Below are positions 47,376 through 58,022 of a DNA stretch of 64,000 nucleotides, piece by piece. Each line of letters begins with the position of its first letter. Within the stretch, counting starts at the first letter, position 1. The stretch is taken from NCBI RefSeq assembly GCF_025024155.1, contig NW_026251781.1:62001-126000 (forward strand), given 5' to 3'. Under the pieces are notes generated by a model, which did not search any database, was not told the DNA's origin, and saw only the letters and a program-made list of their open reading frames with translations. The position numbers were made by a program, and so were the translations under genes. The DNA is from Gamsiella multidivaricata. Taxonomy: Eukaryota > Mortierellomycota > Mortierellomycetes > Mortierellales > Mortierellaceae.

Positions 47376-48585
47376 TTCCAACAGCAGCAATCCCAGCCAA
47401 TTATGACCTCTCAGGCACAGCAGAATTCTCTCCAATATCAGTCGTCTGACATGCAGCGACAGCTTCAGCAACTTGATGCCATCCATCGCTATCTCGACGC
47501 CAACTCTTCTGAAGGTAAGGCTTTTTTTTTTTTTTTTTTTTTTTTAATGACCATCTCCCTAATTAATGAACGCTATTCTAACATCATTATGAACGCTCCG
47601 CTTTGCTATAGACCCTAGGACGTCCCTCTCAGTCGTCGAAAGATCTCGCCAAAGGAACCCCGTTGTCACAGCAGGCCCATCCCAGCAGCCTGTCCACTTC
47701 AATTCAATCTATTCACAGGGCCACAGCGAATCCACGTCGTTTTCGACGCCTACGACAGCCGGTCCTATTAGCCCCGCTGCAGCCCGTTTGCTTCGTCAGC
47801 CCTTCCTTGCTCTGCAGCAGCAGCCGTATTCTGTCCAATCCTCTCCATTGTCATCGCCCACGACGATGAGCGACTTCCGTCAGCTCCAGATCAACCCACC
47901 GCTGTCCATCACTTCAAAGCCGAGCGATGATGTCCAGGCCAAGCGGAGTATTGCTCGCAAGGAGAGCACATCTGTTGTAACGGACTCACCTGTGAGCTCC
48001 ACGACATCCGTGTCTGCGAATGTCTCGTCCTCAGCATTGTCTCCTCACGCGGAGAAGCCGAGCAATGTGGATTCGGATGATGAGGAGTTCGAGAACGAAC
48101 AAGACGAGATGGATGAACGAGCCGGGTCTAATGGCTTGAATTCCAGGGTTCCGAAGGCAGTACTGAGCTTGTCGCCGGACGACCCGGAGTATGCGACCAA
48201 GCTGGCAGCCGAGGAGGACAAGCGTCGTCGGAACACTGCAGCATCCGCAAGGTTCCGACACAAGAAACGTCTTCGCGAGCAGATCCTTGAAAAGACTGCG
48301 AAAGAGATGACTACCAAGTCTGAGCTGTTGGAGATCCGTGTTCGGGAACTGGAGATGGAGATCAAATGGTTGAGGGGCCTGATTGTGGAGAAGGACTCGA
48401 GGATGTTGGATGTCGGTCTTTCGGCATCGACGATATCATTAGCTTCATCGGCCTCGAACCCGCTTTCGGCCGCAGCGTCGGCTTTGTCAGGTTTGTCTGG
48501 TTCTTTGCCTTCGGGTTCATCTGATGGTGCAAAGAAGACAGTGAGCTCAGCACCCAAGAAGCGGACAAAGAAGACAAAAGCATAG
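47103..48585 (+). CDS. bZIP transcription factor, Cys-3/MetR-like
   Basis: Two exons: 47103-47514 and 47612-48585 (461 residues), phase 1. The N-terminal half has an acidic segment (DDLDDPQHLPDDDLLLW), a possible activation domain, and a poly-Gln run at about residues 70-96. The C-terminal part has EEDKRRRNTAASARFRHKKR, the bZIP basic region with the NTAASARFR signature of Neurospora CYS-3, Aspergillus MetR and Gcn4-related factors, followed by a leucine zipper (ILEKTAKEMTTKSELLEIRV and on). A Lys-rich end (PKKRTKKTKA) could aid nuclear import. Relatives control sulfur assimilation or amino-acid starvation responses. The basic region favours the CYS-3/MetR branch, but targets cannot be read here. 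Intron 1 begins with a T24 tract soon after its donor. Confidence 0.85.
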
Positions 48586-48976
48586 CATTTCTAAGTACTT
48601 TATAAAAATAAAATAAAATAATAAGCAGCATGCATGTACTTTTATTCATAGATGCGAAACATCCTTGTGTATCGTATAGCTGGGAGGGGAGCACAGGATA
48701 GACCGAGCGCGCGGAGCATTGGCACGCGTTCTGCTGTGTAGATCCCTCTCTCTCACGTTCTTCAAAATGGAAGGATTTTAAAATTGGCGGCGTATATTAA
48801 GGGCTTCACAGATCCGACCACCTTTGGCCGAAATTGTAAACAATGGGCGGGGGGCATTCCACCTAAAGGGCCAGGCACTAACTTGCATCGCATTCAACCC
48901 AGGCCCTGCTTGCACACTCCTCGCTCGCTCCCATCTCTCCTCCTCATTCCATCGACACATACACACACGCCGAGCC
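48586..48976. other. Intergenic bZIP to Rsm25
   Basis: 391 bp with polyadenylation-like AATAAAATAAAATAATAAG just after the bZIP stop (about 48605-48625), then the Rsm25 promoter and a CT/CA-rich leader with (ACAC)n near 48956-48968. No gene seen. Confidence 0.55.
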
Positions 48977-49574
48977 ATGGCCTTCAAATCACCACCTGCC
49001 AAGGTCCACAGCTATGTCACTAAGCTGTTGAAGGCGAACGTGATCAAGAACCCCCCCGTGTGGTACCCTGCGACCTCGCTTGCCCCTCCGTCTCCGACAT
49101 TCCTCCGCGAGCGTGATCCCTCCCGTGCCAACATCAACCCCCAGCTTACATTTGAGCGCGAGGCTGCCGCCGCCGGCACCGCTTCCTCAGGAACAACAAC
49201 AACGACAGCGGCAGAAGCATCAGCACAAAAGACCTTGACCCGTTCCTCAAGGACGAATAAACACCTCCGCTGGAAGAGCGAACGACCCAAGAATATTATC
49301 TATCCAGAAGACAGGCTCCGTCGACGGTTCTATGAGGATCACCCTTGGGAATTGCGCCGTCCTAGATGTTTGGTTGAGACCTCGGGAGATGGCACGCGTC
49401 GCGACTGGTCCACGCTTCTGCAGAAGGGTCGGTCGATCGCTGATCTGACCGGTGAAGAGTACGTTGTCCTTTGAGTTGTTCTTTTTTGTCTCCGAGCTGC
49501 TTATCAATCATGGAACCATGGATTTGTCTGACAGGATCATCAGCCTTTAAATGGAATATCTAATATCCTCTTTC

Positions 49575-49624
<50 letters not shown>

Positions 49625-49897
49625 ATCTGCGTATCATTTTTCTTCGCTTCGTCGCATAATAGTGTGGTCCAGCATCAATTGTACCTCATGACCACAGGAA
49701 AATCAGAGCGGGAAGCCTACCATATCGCAACTCAGGAGTTTTACTTACACAGGGCTCAGGAGGAGACTGAGGCCCGTGTTGCCAAGGCTCAGGCCATGGC
49801 CTTTGGACTCAAGCCTCGTAGGAGCTTTGTCATGAACGGATTGAAGCGCGAGGAGGAGGCTCTGCTTGAGGCTGAGAACAACGCTGCCAAGTTTTAA
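48977..49897 (+). CDS. RSM25: Mitochondrial small-subunit ribosomal protein Rsm25/mS23
   Basis: Two exons: 48977-49458 and 49663-49897 (238 residues), phase 2 with the GA|T join. An open frame continues upstream of 48977, but the ATG in GCCATGGCC fits the family start. MAFKSPPAKVHSYVTKLLKA, NPPVWYPATSLAPPSPTFLR, the central IYPEDRLRRRFYEDHPWELR with RPRCLVE and DWSTLLQKGR, and a C-terminal helix YHIATQEFYLHRAQEETEAR all match fungal mS23. It is a structural part of the mitoribosome small subunit, imported through a cryptic N-terminal signal. A low-complexity Ala/Thr insert (about residues 63-90) is not in yeast. The intron carries a (CT)22 microsatellite. Confidence 0.93.
49579..49622. repeat. 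(CT)22 microsatellite in the RSM25 intron
   Basis: About 44 bp of uninterrupted CT dinucleotide, some 40 bp upstream of the acceptor at 49662. It may act as an extended polypyrimidine tract. Confidence 0.95.
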
Positions 49898-50262
49898 AAA
49901 TGCCAACAGGATCATTTATCCTTAAAGCAATAGGGATGGGACGTGGCATTTGGAAAGGGTAGTTCTGGGTACAAGAGGGACAAAGGTGTCATCATGGATT
50001 GGAATTTTTTTTTCTTTGCAAAACTAGAAATAAAGCTTGAGCATCAACATGGACACTTCTGGTGCATTGGGTACATGTCAAAAGAGACCTCATTATCAAG
50101 CAATGGAGCGACCGTTCCGTAGTGTTCATGCATGGCAATGGTTTTATTATTTTACAGGAGTTCGTCTTGTCCGTTGCTAAGTATTGCATATCAGCACTGG
50201 TTCCTTGCTGTGTCCGTGTCAAAACTGTGTCTTTGTTGTCGTTGCTGTTCTTTTTTTTTTTC
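49898..50262. other. Convergent 3' region RSM25/SRP14
   Basis: 365 bp between stops; AT-rich, with AAATAAAG at about 50029 as a likely RSM25 polyadenylation signal and a T13 run just before the SRP14 stop codon. No gene seen. Confidence 0.6.
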
Positions 50263-51052
50263 TCATGCGGTGGCCTTCTTGGCCTTGGCCTTTTCCTTGG
50301 CCGATTTGGCAGCCTTTTTCCTCTCCTTCTTCTTGAGTGCGTCCATGTTGATCTTGATGATATTCGTGTACTGAACCATGAATCGATCTAGATCCTGAGG
50401 TTGGACCTATATTTCATAAAACGTAAAATAAAAAGCAATCGTTAACATTGTAAAACAAGAATAATTGGCAAGATCGAACTCATTCGTCTTCCAGACATGC
50501 AGGAACACGAGGGGAACATGATCGAAAAAAAAAAGAATCCAGTCTGTACATACAAGGGTGCTCAGTTTCGTCTTTGTGCCAGAGGTGAGGCGGATCAATG
50601 TTGAGTACTCCTTATCCTGAGCATCCGCCTTCATGACAGTGTCGCCAGTCGCCTTTTCTGAAGCTTCCTCCGCTTCCCTGATCTTCTTGGTAGAGTAGGA
50701 ATCTATTGGAGGAGAAGAGAGGGCGTATTGGTTGAGGCACAGATACGGTGGACCCTCCGTAGAACATCTTGCCCGCCCACCTGCAGCATCCTGTCGAGGT
50801 CTTACGTCTCTTCATCGTCAGGTATACGGTCCTTGCAGTCTTGGAGTCCTCGAAGGCCTTGGCCATCTTGGTTAGGAACTAGCGAGAACGATAGTCCAGG
50901 AAGCGAATATGTTTTTTTTTTTTTTAATGAAGTGATTAGTCTTGAGGGGAAAGACTCAGATGATCCGCCAGTCCACGCATGGGTTGATGTGTTGTCCTGC
51001 TCGCAATCCCTGTCCTGTATACGCTGAATACCTTGTCGTTGTCGAGGAGCAT
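50263..51052 (-). CDS. SRP14: Signal recognition particle subunit SRP14
   Basis: Four exons: 51052-51032, 50878-50806, 50702-50554, 50406-50263 (128 residues). The first exon is only 21 nt (MLLDNDK). The spliced protein reads MLLDNDKFLTKMAKAFEDSK, then TVYLTMKRH, KEYSTLIRLTSGTKTKLSTL, VQPQDLDRFMVQYTNIIKIN and a Lys/Ala-rich tail (KKKERKKAAKSAKEKAKAKK). This order matches SRP14 of fungi and animals. SRP14 binds the Alu domain of SRP RNA (with SRP9 or SRP21) and gives elongation arrest in ER targeting. The basic tail is expected to contact RNA or ribosome. Intron 1 contains a short T-run; splice joins are in phase. Confidence 0.94.
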
Positions 51053-51261
51053 CTTGTCCGCGGTGTTGATGGCGATGTCAAAAAGGATGGACGAAAGAAT
51101 GTTATCCACTTCATGCGTGCCTGGAACGCTTTACACACACTATAACCACGTCACCGGAAGTGCTGCTCGCACGCGCGGGTTTCAATAGTATACCATTGAT
51201 CAATGGGTACAAATGTACAGTATTTTTCACGCGTTTATTTAAAAGATTATAGGATTATCCA

Positions 51262-54200
51262 CTAATTGGAAACTTGTCGGCGCATTCGGATCATATCCCC
51301 GACCTTGACAACATATGGTGCTGCAGAGAGATCTGGGCGGTGAAGCATATGCATACCGAAGAAGATCTGACCCTATAACGACAAATGGGGTGTAGCGCGT
51401 GAGTTGATACATCCCTCTGAATCATATACAGTCGAGCAGTTGGCAAACCCAAAGAAGATCAACTTACCCCTGGACTCTTGCGGTTCTTTGAAAGGGCCAA
51501 AAACACATCCGAGTTCTTCATAGCCGTCATCTGGTCAATGGTCACCATATGGCAGCGCCTGCACGGACCCAGGATCTAATATCGAACATACAAAACGCGT
51601 TAGTACAGCACTGAAGACCATCTTTCCTGCATCACACAGAGTAATGACGTTAGGCACTTACATCGAACACTTGGTCTCCGATCTGGATTCTAGACCAATG
51701 GTCCTCCTCGAACCCGATCTTTTGCCCCTTGGTCACAAAGTTGGCCCTAAAGCTATCGGATGTCAGCTCGTGTCTCAGCTTCTTGTCCAAATCCTCCGAT
51801 AAGTTAGCCAGTCTACGAACAGCACCCTGGCCCTCATCTTGCTCATCAACCCAGTCGCGAACGCGTTCCACAGACTTGTCAGCAATCAGAAGGAACGGAC
51901 TCTCGTTCGATAGCAGGATCGGAGCACCCGCGGGTGCGTTCAAATGGGACTTGACAAAGCGCGATGAAGCAGGAGCTGCCCCTGAGCTGCTTTCGTTAGA
52001 GACTGATGCAATCGATCCGTTCGAAAGCAAGGGGTTCTGCGAGGTGACAGGTTGGCGGGCCAGTCGACAGGGCTTGCCCAAGAAACGCGTGAACCATTCA
52101 TTGATCTCGGGCGCAGTGTAATGAACCACGGATGTGCAGTCTCCGCAGACCCTGGAGGAGCTCTTGGCGGCTTCCGTAGGCATCTCGTCCAGCGAGATGT
52201 ACAGCCTATTATCGGCTTTCTTTTGGGTATCGTGTTCGCTGCTCAATGCAGATCCTGGCTCTTGGTCGTGCTCGACAATCATCAGGTTCTGGTCTAACAA
52301 GATCTCGGCCCGGATCATGCACATGCGCGGATATCGCTTCTGGGTCAAAGCAGCACCGGTGACTTCGTCTACGAGCATCCATTCACGATCGTACAGCAGA
52401 CCATGAGGTGCGAGAGGCCAAGACCGACCACGGGGGATCTTGTAACCGCGACAGGACTTGATAGGGTAGATGATAACAGAGTCCACCTGAACAGGGTCTG
52501 ATGAGGAGCTGTCCGGAATCTCACCCTTTTCACCAATGAGATCAAGGCTTTGCACAATGGCATCGGGATCCGAGTTATCGATAAAATACTCCTCTAGGAA
52601 GGCGATAAAAGCTAGGACATCATCGACTGTGGACATGGCTCCGAGAGAAATACGGATAGAACCAGTCGGTTTGCCATTGAGAATATCTGTGTCGTCCCAA
52701 CAGACATGACCAGCCTAAGATAGTGCACGAAATGGTGATGTTATTTAGCATTTGGTCAATACCATGCAGGAACCGTCCTTGAACAAATAATATCCAGTGG
52801 GAAGATCAATTACCTCCAAATTCTTCTTGACTTCGTCTGCCGAAAGACCCAACCAGCGCTGCATCGATCCCGGGTTACAGAAGCCTCCAGTGCGCACGTG
52901 GATATTCTTCATGCTCGCCAAACGCTCCACATCACCATATCCAATCCAGCTTCCATTACTCCGCCTCAGATTAAAGTTCAAGATGGGTCCATACGTCTCA
53001 GGGTTACCGATCAGCTTGTTTTCAATCTCCTCGGTCTTAGTCGGGTCTTCGCTGTCAACGTAAATGTCGCAGAGCGGTGCGCCATTGTAGTGTTTCAAGT
53101 CCTTCATGGTTCGGTACAGTAACCGATGAAGTGCCGTAACATGAGGCGAGATGTTCGAGTAACTGCCATAGATCTCGCGAATGCTCTCGAATGCCAGATC
53201 CAAAGCGACAATGTCCAGATAGTTCAATGTTCCATCTTCGTATCGTCCATGCAATGAAGACCGATAGACCTGCCAGGGTTCGTCCGAAGCGATTGCTGAA
53301 ACAGTGCCTCCGCCAAAGTACTTCTTCCTGAGCTTGGGTGCCAATTCGGTCTTGACAATGACAGCTCCGAGACCCGTTGGGAATCCAAACATCTTGTAAA
53401 ATGAAACGACGACAAAGTCCGGGCTGGCAGCATGGTCACTGAGATCGAGTTCCGAGGTCATCACATAGGATGCAGCATCGAGAAGGACAATGTTCTTGCT
53501 TGTTGGGGTATCGAGTCGGCTCTTGATCTGAGCCGGCCAGGATAGAGGGAAGCGACGACCTCCAAAATTGCATTGAGCCGGGTAAGCGAATAGGTTATAT
53601 ATAGGCTCGTCATCCGTTCCTGAATCCGCCAGTGATAGCGAGTGGACCAAACTCGATGTTGAAGAGTTGGGCGACAAAGGCGGTGACGGGTGGTGCGATG
53701 TTGAAGAGTCATGGCTATCCCGGTGTTTCTTTGTCTGAGCCAATTGTTGTTCTAATTGGTGCTGCGTAACTGTTTCCAGATCAATTGTCCCACTTTCATC
53801 GTGAGCGAGACCGCGTAGTCCGACAAGACTTGTGTGTGCCTCCCTGAGGATCGTCATCTTGGATACTGCTGATGGGTTGTGTGAGCCTGTTACTACAGAT
53901 GATCGCCGAGTCCACGGAAAAGCTTCCCCGACCAGCTTGATGCCCGCAGTAGCATTGGCGGTAAAGATAACATCCCACTCGCCGTGGATCGAAGCCTTAA
54001 AGTGCTCGAGGACCTTTCGCCGTGCGGACTCGACTCTGGCCGAGGTCGCTTGCGAAGAAGGGGATTTAGAGTGGGGATTGGCATAGAGATTGGAGGTGAG
54101 GTCGGCGGTGAATTTCTGCAAAAGATGCTGAGCAGGCAGTGTGGCTCCAGCATGATCGAGGTAGATGGCATCTGCGAAACAAGCCAAAGCCGAGGGTCAA

Positions 54201-54366
54201 TCAGTGGATCATAGAGCGTCTAAGAGTAACAACACACTGGCAGACCAATATGATTACCTTTCAGCTGTGGGTATTGTTCTTTGCGGATGGTATCGATGGT
54301 GTTGCTGTAGCCGTAACCAAGAGAGTCCCTAGTTTCAAGGAAGTGTGCTTTGAGTGATGCAGACAT
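51262..54366 (-). CDS. hxB: Molybdenum cofactor sulfurase (MOCOS/HxB)
   Basis: Five exons: 54366-54258, 54171-52814, 52714-51662, 51575-51468, 51372-51262 (912 residues). The N-terminal NifS-like domain begins after AIYLDHAGATLP; the PLP Lys is in VVSFYKMFGFPTGLGA (about residue 296), and the sulfur-carrying Cys is likely in VRTGGFCNPGS. The MOSC_N and MOSC domains follow from VQVDSVIIYPIKSCRGYKI to LGPCRRCHMVTID and GQIFFGMHMLH. The enzyme takes sulfur from cysteine and adds the terminal sulfido ligand to Moco in xanthine dehydrogenase and aldehyde oxidase; Aspergillus hxB mutants cannot use purines as nitrogen. A Ser/His-rich insert lies near residues 190-225. Its 3' end is 210 bp from the SRP14 start. 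Confidence 0.95.
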
Positions 54367-54971
54367 CGTCTTGGCTGAATGAATGAGGACTGAATGAGAA
54401 GAGGAAGAGGGAGGGGTATAGATGGCAGTTGAATGAGGAGAGTGTGAAAAATGTCCGGGGTTATATTAGCAGACGGTGTAAAGAAAGAAGACGACTGAGG
54501 AAGGAAGAAGGTGGGTGCTGGGGTGTATTGTCGAGCGAAAAAAGTGGGTCAGGATAGATTGGATAGAAACAAATGAACAAAGTCCACTGGAGTGGGACTC
54601 CTTGTGCAACCTCGGACTAGCAGACAGCAGCGAATCAAATGTCTGCTTGTTCAAATGTCCTGGGTCACCTGGGTCCTATGTGGGGTACTGACTCCGGTCA
54701 CTTCCGCCCTTCGACAAATATGGAGTTTTTGTTTGCGCGCGAGAGAGTGTTCACCATGAAGCGCGTCTTTGTCTCCCAACCATGCAGTGATAGCAACCAT
54801 TAGTCTTTTCGATTGCCCGCTACTGATGGGTATCTGCGAATGGCGCTTAGTGCGACTGATAGAGAAGTAGTAAAGAACTGGGGCTATCTTCGATGGATGT
54901 TCTATCAGTCGTTAAGTTTATTAGATGCAGATGGATTAAATAAAAAAGTGTGGGTATATTTGCGGAAAGTC
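54367..54971. other. Intergenic upstream of MOCOS
   Basis: 605 bp between the MOCOS start and the Kelch-protein stop. The MOCOS side is GA-rich on the + strand. No coding sequence seen. Confidence 0.5.
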
Positions 54972-57029
54972 TTATTTCGTCTCCCAATCGACCTCCTGTG
55001 GCGATCCTCGAGTTGGTGTGCCATCAACATATCCAAACACTGACTCGCGTTCATATGTTGCAGGAGCTCGTCGTGTCCTGCCTCGGATATTTCTGTATGA
55101 TGAAGAGAGCTCATTTTCCGGGACAGATGGTGGTGGTGGTGGTAGTGGTGGCATAGGGTACTGCGGATTGCGTCGACGAGGCGAAAGAGCCGATCGAGAT
55201 GAACGTGAGGATTGAGATGGAAGAGTCGGCGGTGGTGGTGGGATATAGTCGCCATCGTCGTCGCCCAGATCCATCGCATAATGAGCTGCCCAGTCATCCT
55301 CATCCTCCTCTTCTCCTTCTTCTATGTCTTCTTCGACGTATGTGCCTATGACTCCTATCGCTGGGGCCCTGAGCCTTGAGACGCGGCGTGATTGACCACG
55401 CTGGAATCCAACTTGGCCATCCCCCTCGTTAGGCGCCCTCCGTCCCGATGATCGATCTGGCTGGTCCTGGTGCTGAGATTCTACGCCGGCTGTCGAAGGA
55501 CCTCTCAAATGAGAATAGCGACGGCTTCCGTTCTTTGAAAATGCAGCTCGATCATCTTTGGCGCCTAATCCTGCTGTAGAGGGACCTCGCAGCCCTGAGA
55601 AGTTGCGCTGGAGGATGCCAAATGGATCTTCCTCCGTAGTAGGGCCCCGCAGATGAGAGTAGCGCTGTTCTTCCTTCTCTGCAATGTCCTTGACGGTGTC
55701 CTTGGCGGTGTCCTTGTCGTAGTCCTTGGCGGTATCCTTGCTGTCATGCGGTCCGCTTTCGTTTAAGTCGTCGGTAGGATTCTTGCTGCGTCTAAATCGA
55801 TCCCGATATCGGATTGCAACAACGACTGCAACGATAGCGATAATGAGAGCAATAATGGTCCCGAGAATGACAGGCCAGCGTGGAGAAGCATCGCCAGGAG
55901 TAGGTGTAGGAATCGCGGACGAACTTGATGTTACTGTTAATGTTGATGTCGATGTCGAAGTTCCAGTGGGCTTGGACGTAGTAGTGGTAGGCAGAGTTCC
56001 AAAGTTGTTTGTCCACTGGTTGGTCCTCATGTTATAGATCAGCGTTGTGTTGGCGAAGACCGCTTGGTTCAAGGTAGAACCGCCCCAAGAGAGAAAGTAG
56101 TCGCTGCTGACGCCGCAGGCGGCAGAGGATCGTGCTCCCACTGTGGTCATGTCTGTGCCTTTCGCCCATGTCAAAGTCGCGACGTCTAGGATATAAATGT
56201 CGCCCAAAACGGACGTCCCTAAGGGATTTAATCCGCCGAACAGCATCAGCTTTGAGCCATTGTACGCTGGCACGAAGCACGCGTTGCTGCGCGCTGAAGG
56301 AATCGTTCCCTTGGTGGCGGGAGTTGCCCACTCATTGGTGATGGGGCTGTATGTGTACAGGTTAGCTGTAGTGTTGCCAGCTGTCTTCCCTCCAAACAAA
56401 ACCATGCTTTTGAGAGCTGTGCTCCAAAGAGCTGAATAGTCGATTAGGGATGTCATTCCTGCAGGCATAGGGATGAAAGCCATGGTGTTCATATTCAAAT
56501 CCACAGTCAGCATGGATGGGCTGCCGAGGGAATCCACAAATCCATTGGGGATGTAGACCATATTGGTATCGGGGTTAGTCGCCGCTGCGAGACCTGGTTT
56601 TTTACTGAGCGAGATGCTTGAGAATATCTCGGTCCATCCGGCATTCTGAAAGCTGTAGAGGTACCCACTACCGCTTGTCATGAGAAACCAGTTTCGCTTG
56701 TCGGCAGAAAGTGCACTTGCTGACTGTGCAGAAAGAGTTCCTCGAGTGAGCTGACGGTAGGAAGGAGAGGTTGTGTTCCATGGAGAGGAGAGGTCTATTG
56801 TGAAGGTCTGATCGACCATGCTGGTGGGCGTGTCGTAACCGCCTTGGACATAGAGTCCTTGACCCTCGATAAAGACGCTTGAAGCGTAGTATGTGACAGC
56901 TGGAGCGAAAAATGCTTGGGCATGGACTGTAGTGCCTTGGAAAGTTGCAAGGAGTAGAAGGAGGAGTAATGTGATAATGTGTAATGGGCGTAGGAGCAGA
57001 TCATTAGGTATTGATGTGTACAGCTGCAT
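54972..57029 (-). CDS. Single-pass membrane protein with Kelch-type ectodomain
   Basis: An intronless 685-residue frame. The N-terminus has a signal peptide (IITLLLLLLLATFQG, cleaving near VHAQA, about residue 37). Residues about 40-345 are a Kelch-type beta-propeller, with repeated blade motifs such as LYVQGGYDT, MVLFGGKTAGN, LMLFGGLNPLGT, NACFVPAYNGSKL and NEWATPATKG. A Ser/Thr-rich stalk (TSTSTSTLTVTSSSS) and one TM helix (PVILGTIIALIIAIVAVVVA, about 382-406) follow, then a long cytosolic tail with four copies of an S-x-LRGPST-like motif, an acidic patch (EEDIEEGEEEDEDD) and Pro-rich runs. Fungal proteins of this layout are usually annotated as Kelch or galactose-oxidase-like; the ligand and role are unknown. 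The tail motifs could be phosphorylation or binding sites. Confidence 0.82.
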   Translation of the reverse strand: MQLYTSIPNDLLLRPLHIITLLLLLLLATFQGTTVHAQAFFAPAVTYYASSVFIEGQGLYVQGGYDTPTSMVDQTFTIDLSSPWNTTSPSYRQLTRGTLSAQSASALSADKRNWFLMTSGSGYLYSFQNAGWTEIFSSISLSKKPGLAAATNPDTNMVYIPNGFVDSLGSPSMLTVDLNMNTMAFIPMPAGMTSLIDYSALWSTALKSMVLFGGKTAGNTTANLYTYSPITNEWATPATKGTIPSARSNACFVPAYNGSKLMLFGGLNPLGTSVLGDIYILDVATLTWAKGTDMTTVGARSSAACGVSSDYFLSWGGSTLNQAVFANTTLIYNMRTNQWTNNFGTLPTTTTSKPTGTSTSTSTLTVTSSSSAIPTPTPGDASPRWPVILGTIIALIIAIVAVVVAIRYRDRFRRSKNPTDDLNESGPHDSKDTAKDYDKDTAKDTVKDIAEKEEQRYSHLRGPTTEEDPFGILQRNFSGLRGPSTAGLGAKDDRAAFSKNGSRRYSHLRGPSTAGVESQHQDQPDRSSGRRAPNEGDGQVGFQRGQSRRVSRLRAPAIGVIGTYVEEDIEEGEEEDEDDWAAHYAMDLGDDDGDYIPPPPPTLPSQSSRSSRSALSPRRRNPQYPMPPLPPPPPSVPENELSSSYRNIRGRTRRAPATYERESVFGYVDGTPTRGSPQEVDWETK

Positions 57030-58022
57030 TATGGCGAGGGTAAAGAGGATGGGATGTGGGGTGCTGGAGGGGTGCTGAACAAGGCAAAGACAAAGGGAAG
57101 GGATGCCAAGGTGGTGTTAAGAGTGGTGAGAAGAATGAAGGATAGAAGGTGAAGGGGTTAAGGATGCGGTCTTCTTTGGCGGAAAAGAACATGCAACATG
57201 CTTTGGCTCAAGAGGGAGAAAAGGGATAGGGCAGGTATATAAGTAGTACGATCGCTCCTCCTTGCCCCATGCCCCATGGCCCATGGGGGCTCAATGGGAG
57301 CAATGGTTGTCTACTTTTTTCCTGTGAAGATTTCCAGGGGCTCATATGGATAAGTGCCGTTTCAGATCACCCGTAAGGTTTGCTGCATGGCATCGCAGTG
57401 GTCCGCACATTCTACACAGCGGTAAAAAAAAAAAGCGATTACATCCTACATAAGTCTGATGCATGGCTGCATGAGGATATTGCAATTTCTTAGCGGTGAT
57501 ACAAACCAATACCCGCCGCACCACTCCGCCCCTAGTTCCTTTCTAGCTCGCAACTTTGGGGTCCAAAGGGGTGGAAGATCGAGATGGAAATAATGTTGTT
57601 TTTCCTAATAAGAAGCCCGAGATGGAACAAGGGCATCGGTGCCGTTTCTTTCTTCTTTCTTTTCAACGCACCCCAGTTTTTTCTTTTGTCCATGTTCAGA
57701 TGTTCTTGTACAAATATAACGTATACGCCCCCATACGCACATACCACTACCTGAAGATACTCTGCAACATTATTATTCCAGTGCTGCCACTGGGGGCATC
57801 GGCTACACGAATCGAGCGGTTGTGCCACTAAAAGCGCACTTTGCACTTGCATAGTGCTTCCTAAGGCACAGCAAAGACCATTTCAGCACACGTAAAATTG
57901 TATTCGTATTCGTATTCGTATTTGCCTTTTTGTTATTATTATTAGAGTGAGCGACTAAAGCAATAGGATAATTATTTATACAGAATCGCGTTTCTTATTC
58001 TTGTCCCCGCGATGGACTAGAT
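57030..58022. other. Intergenic Kelch gene/pirin
   Basis: 993 bp. The left part is the Kelch gene leader and promoter. A (GTATTC)4-like hexamer repeat lies at about 57899-57923, close to the pirin 3' end. No gene seen; small frames have no recognised domain. Confidence 0.5.
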
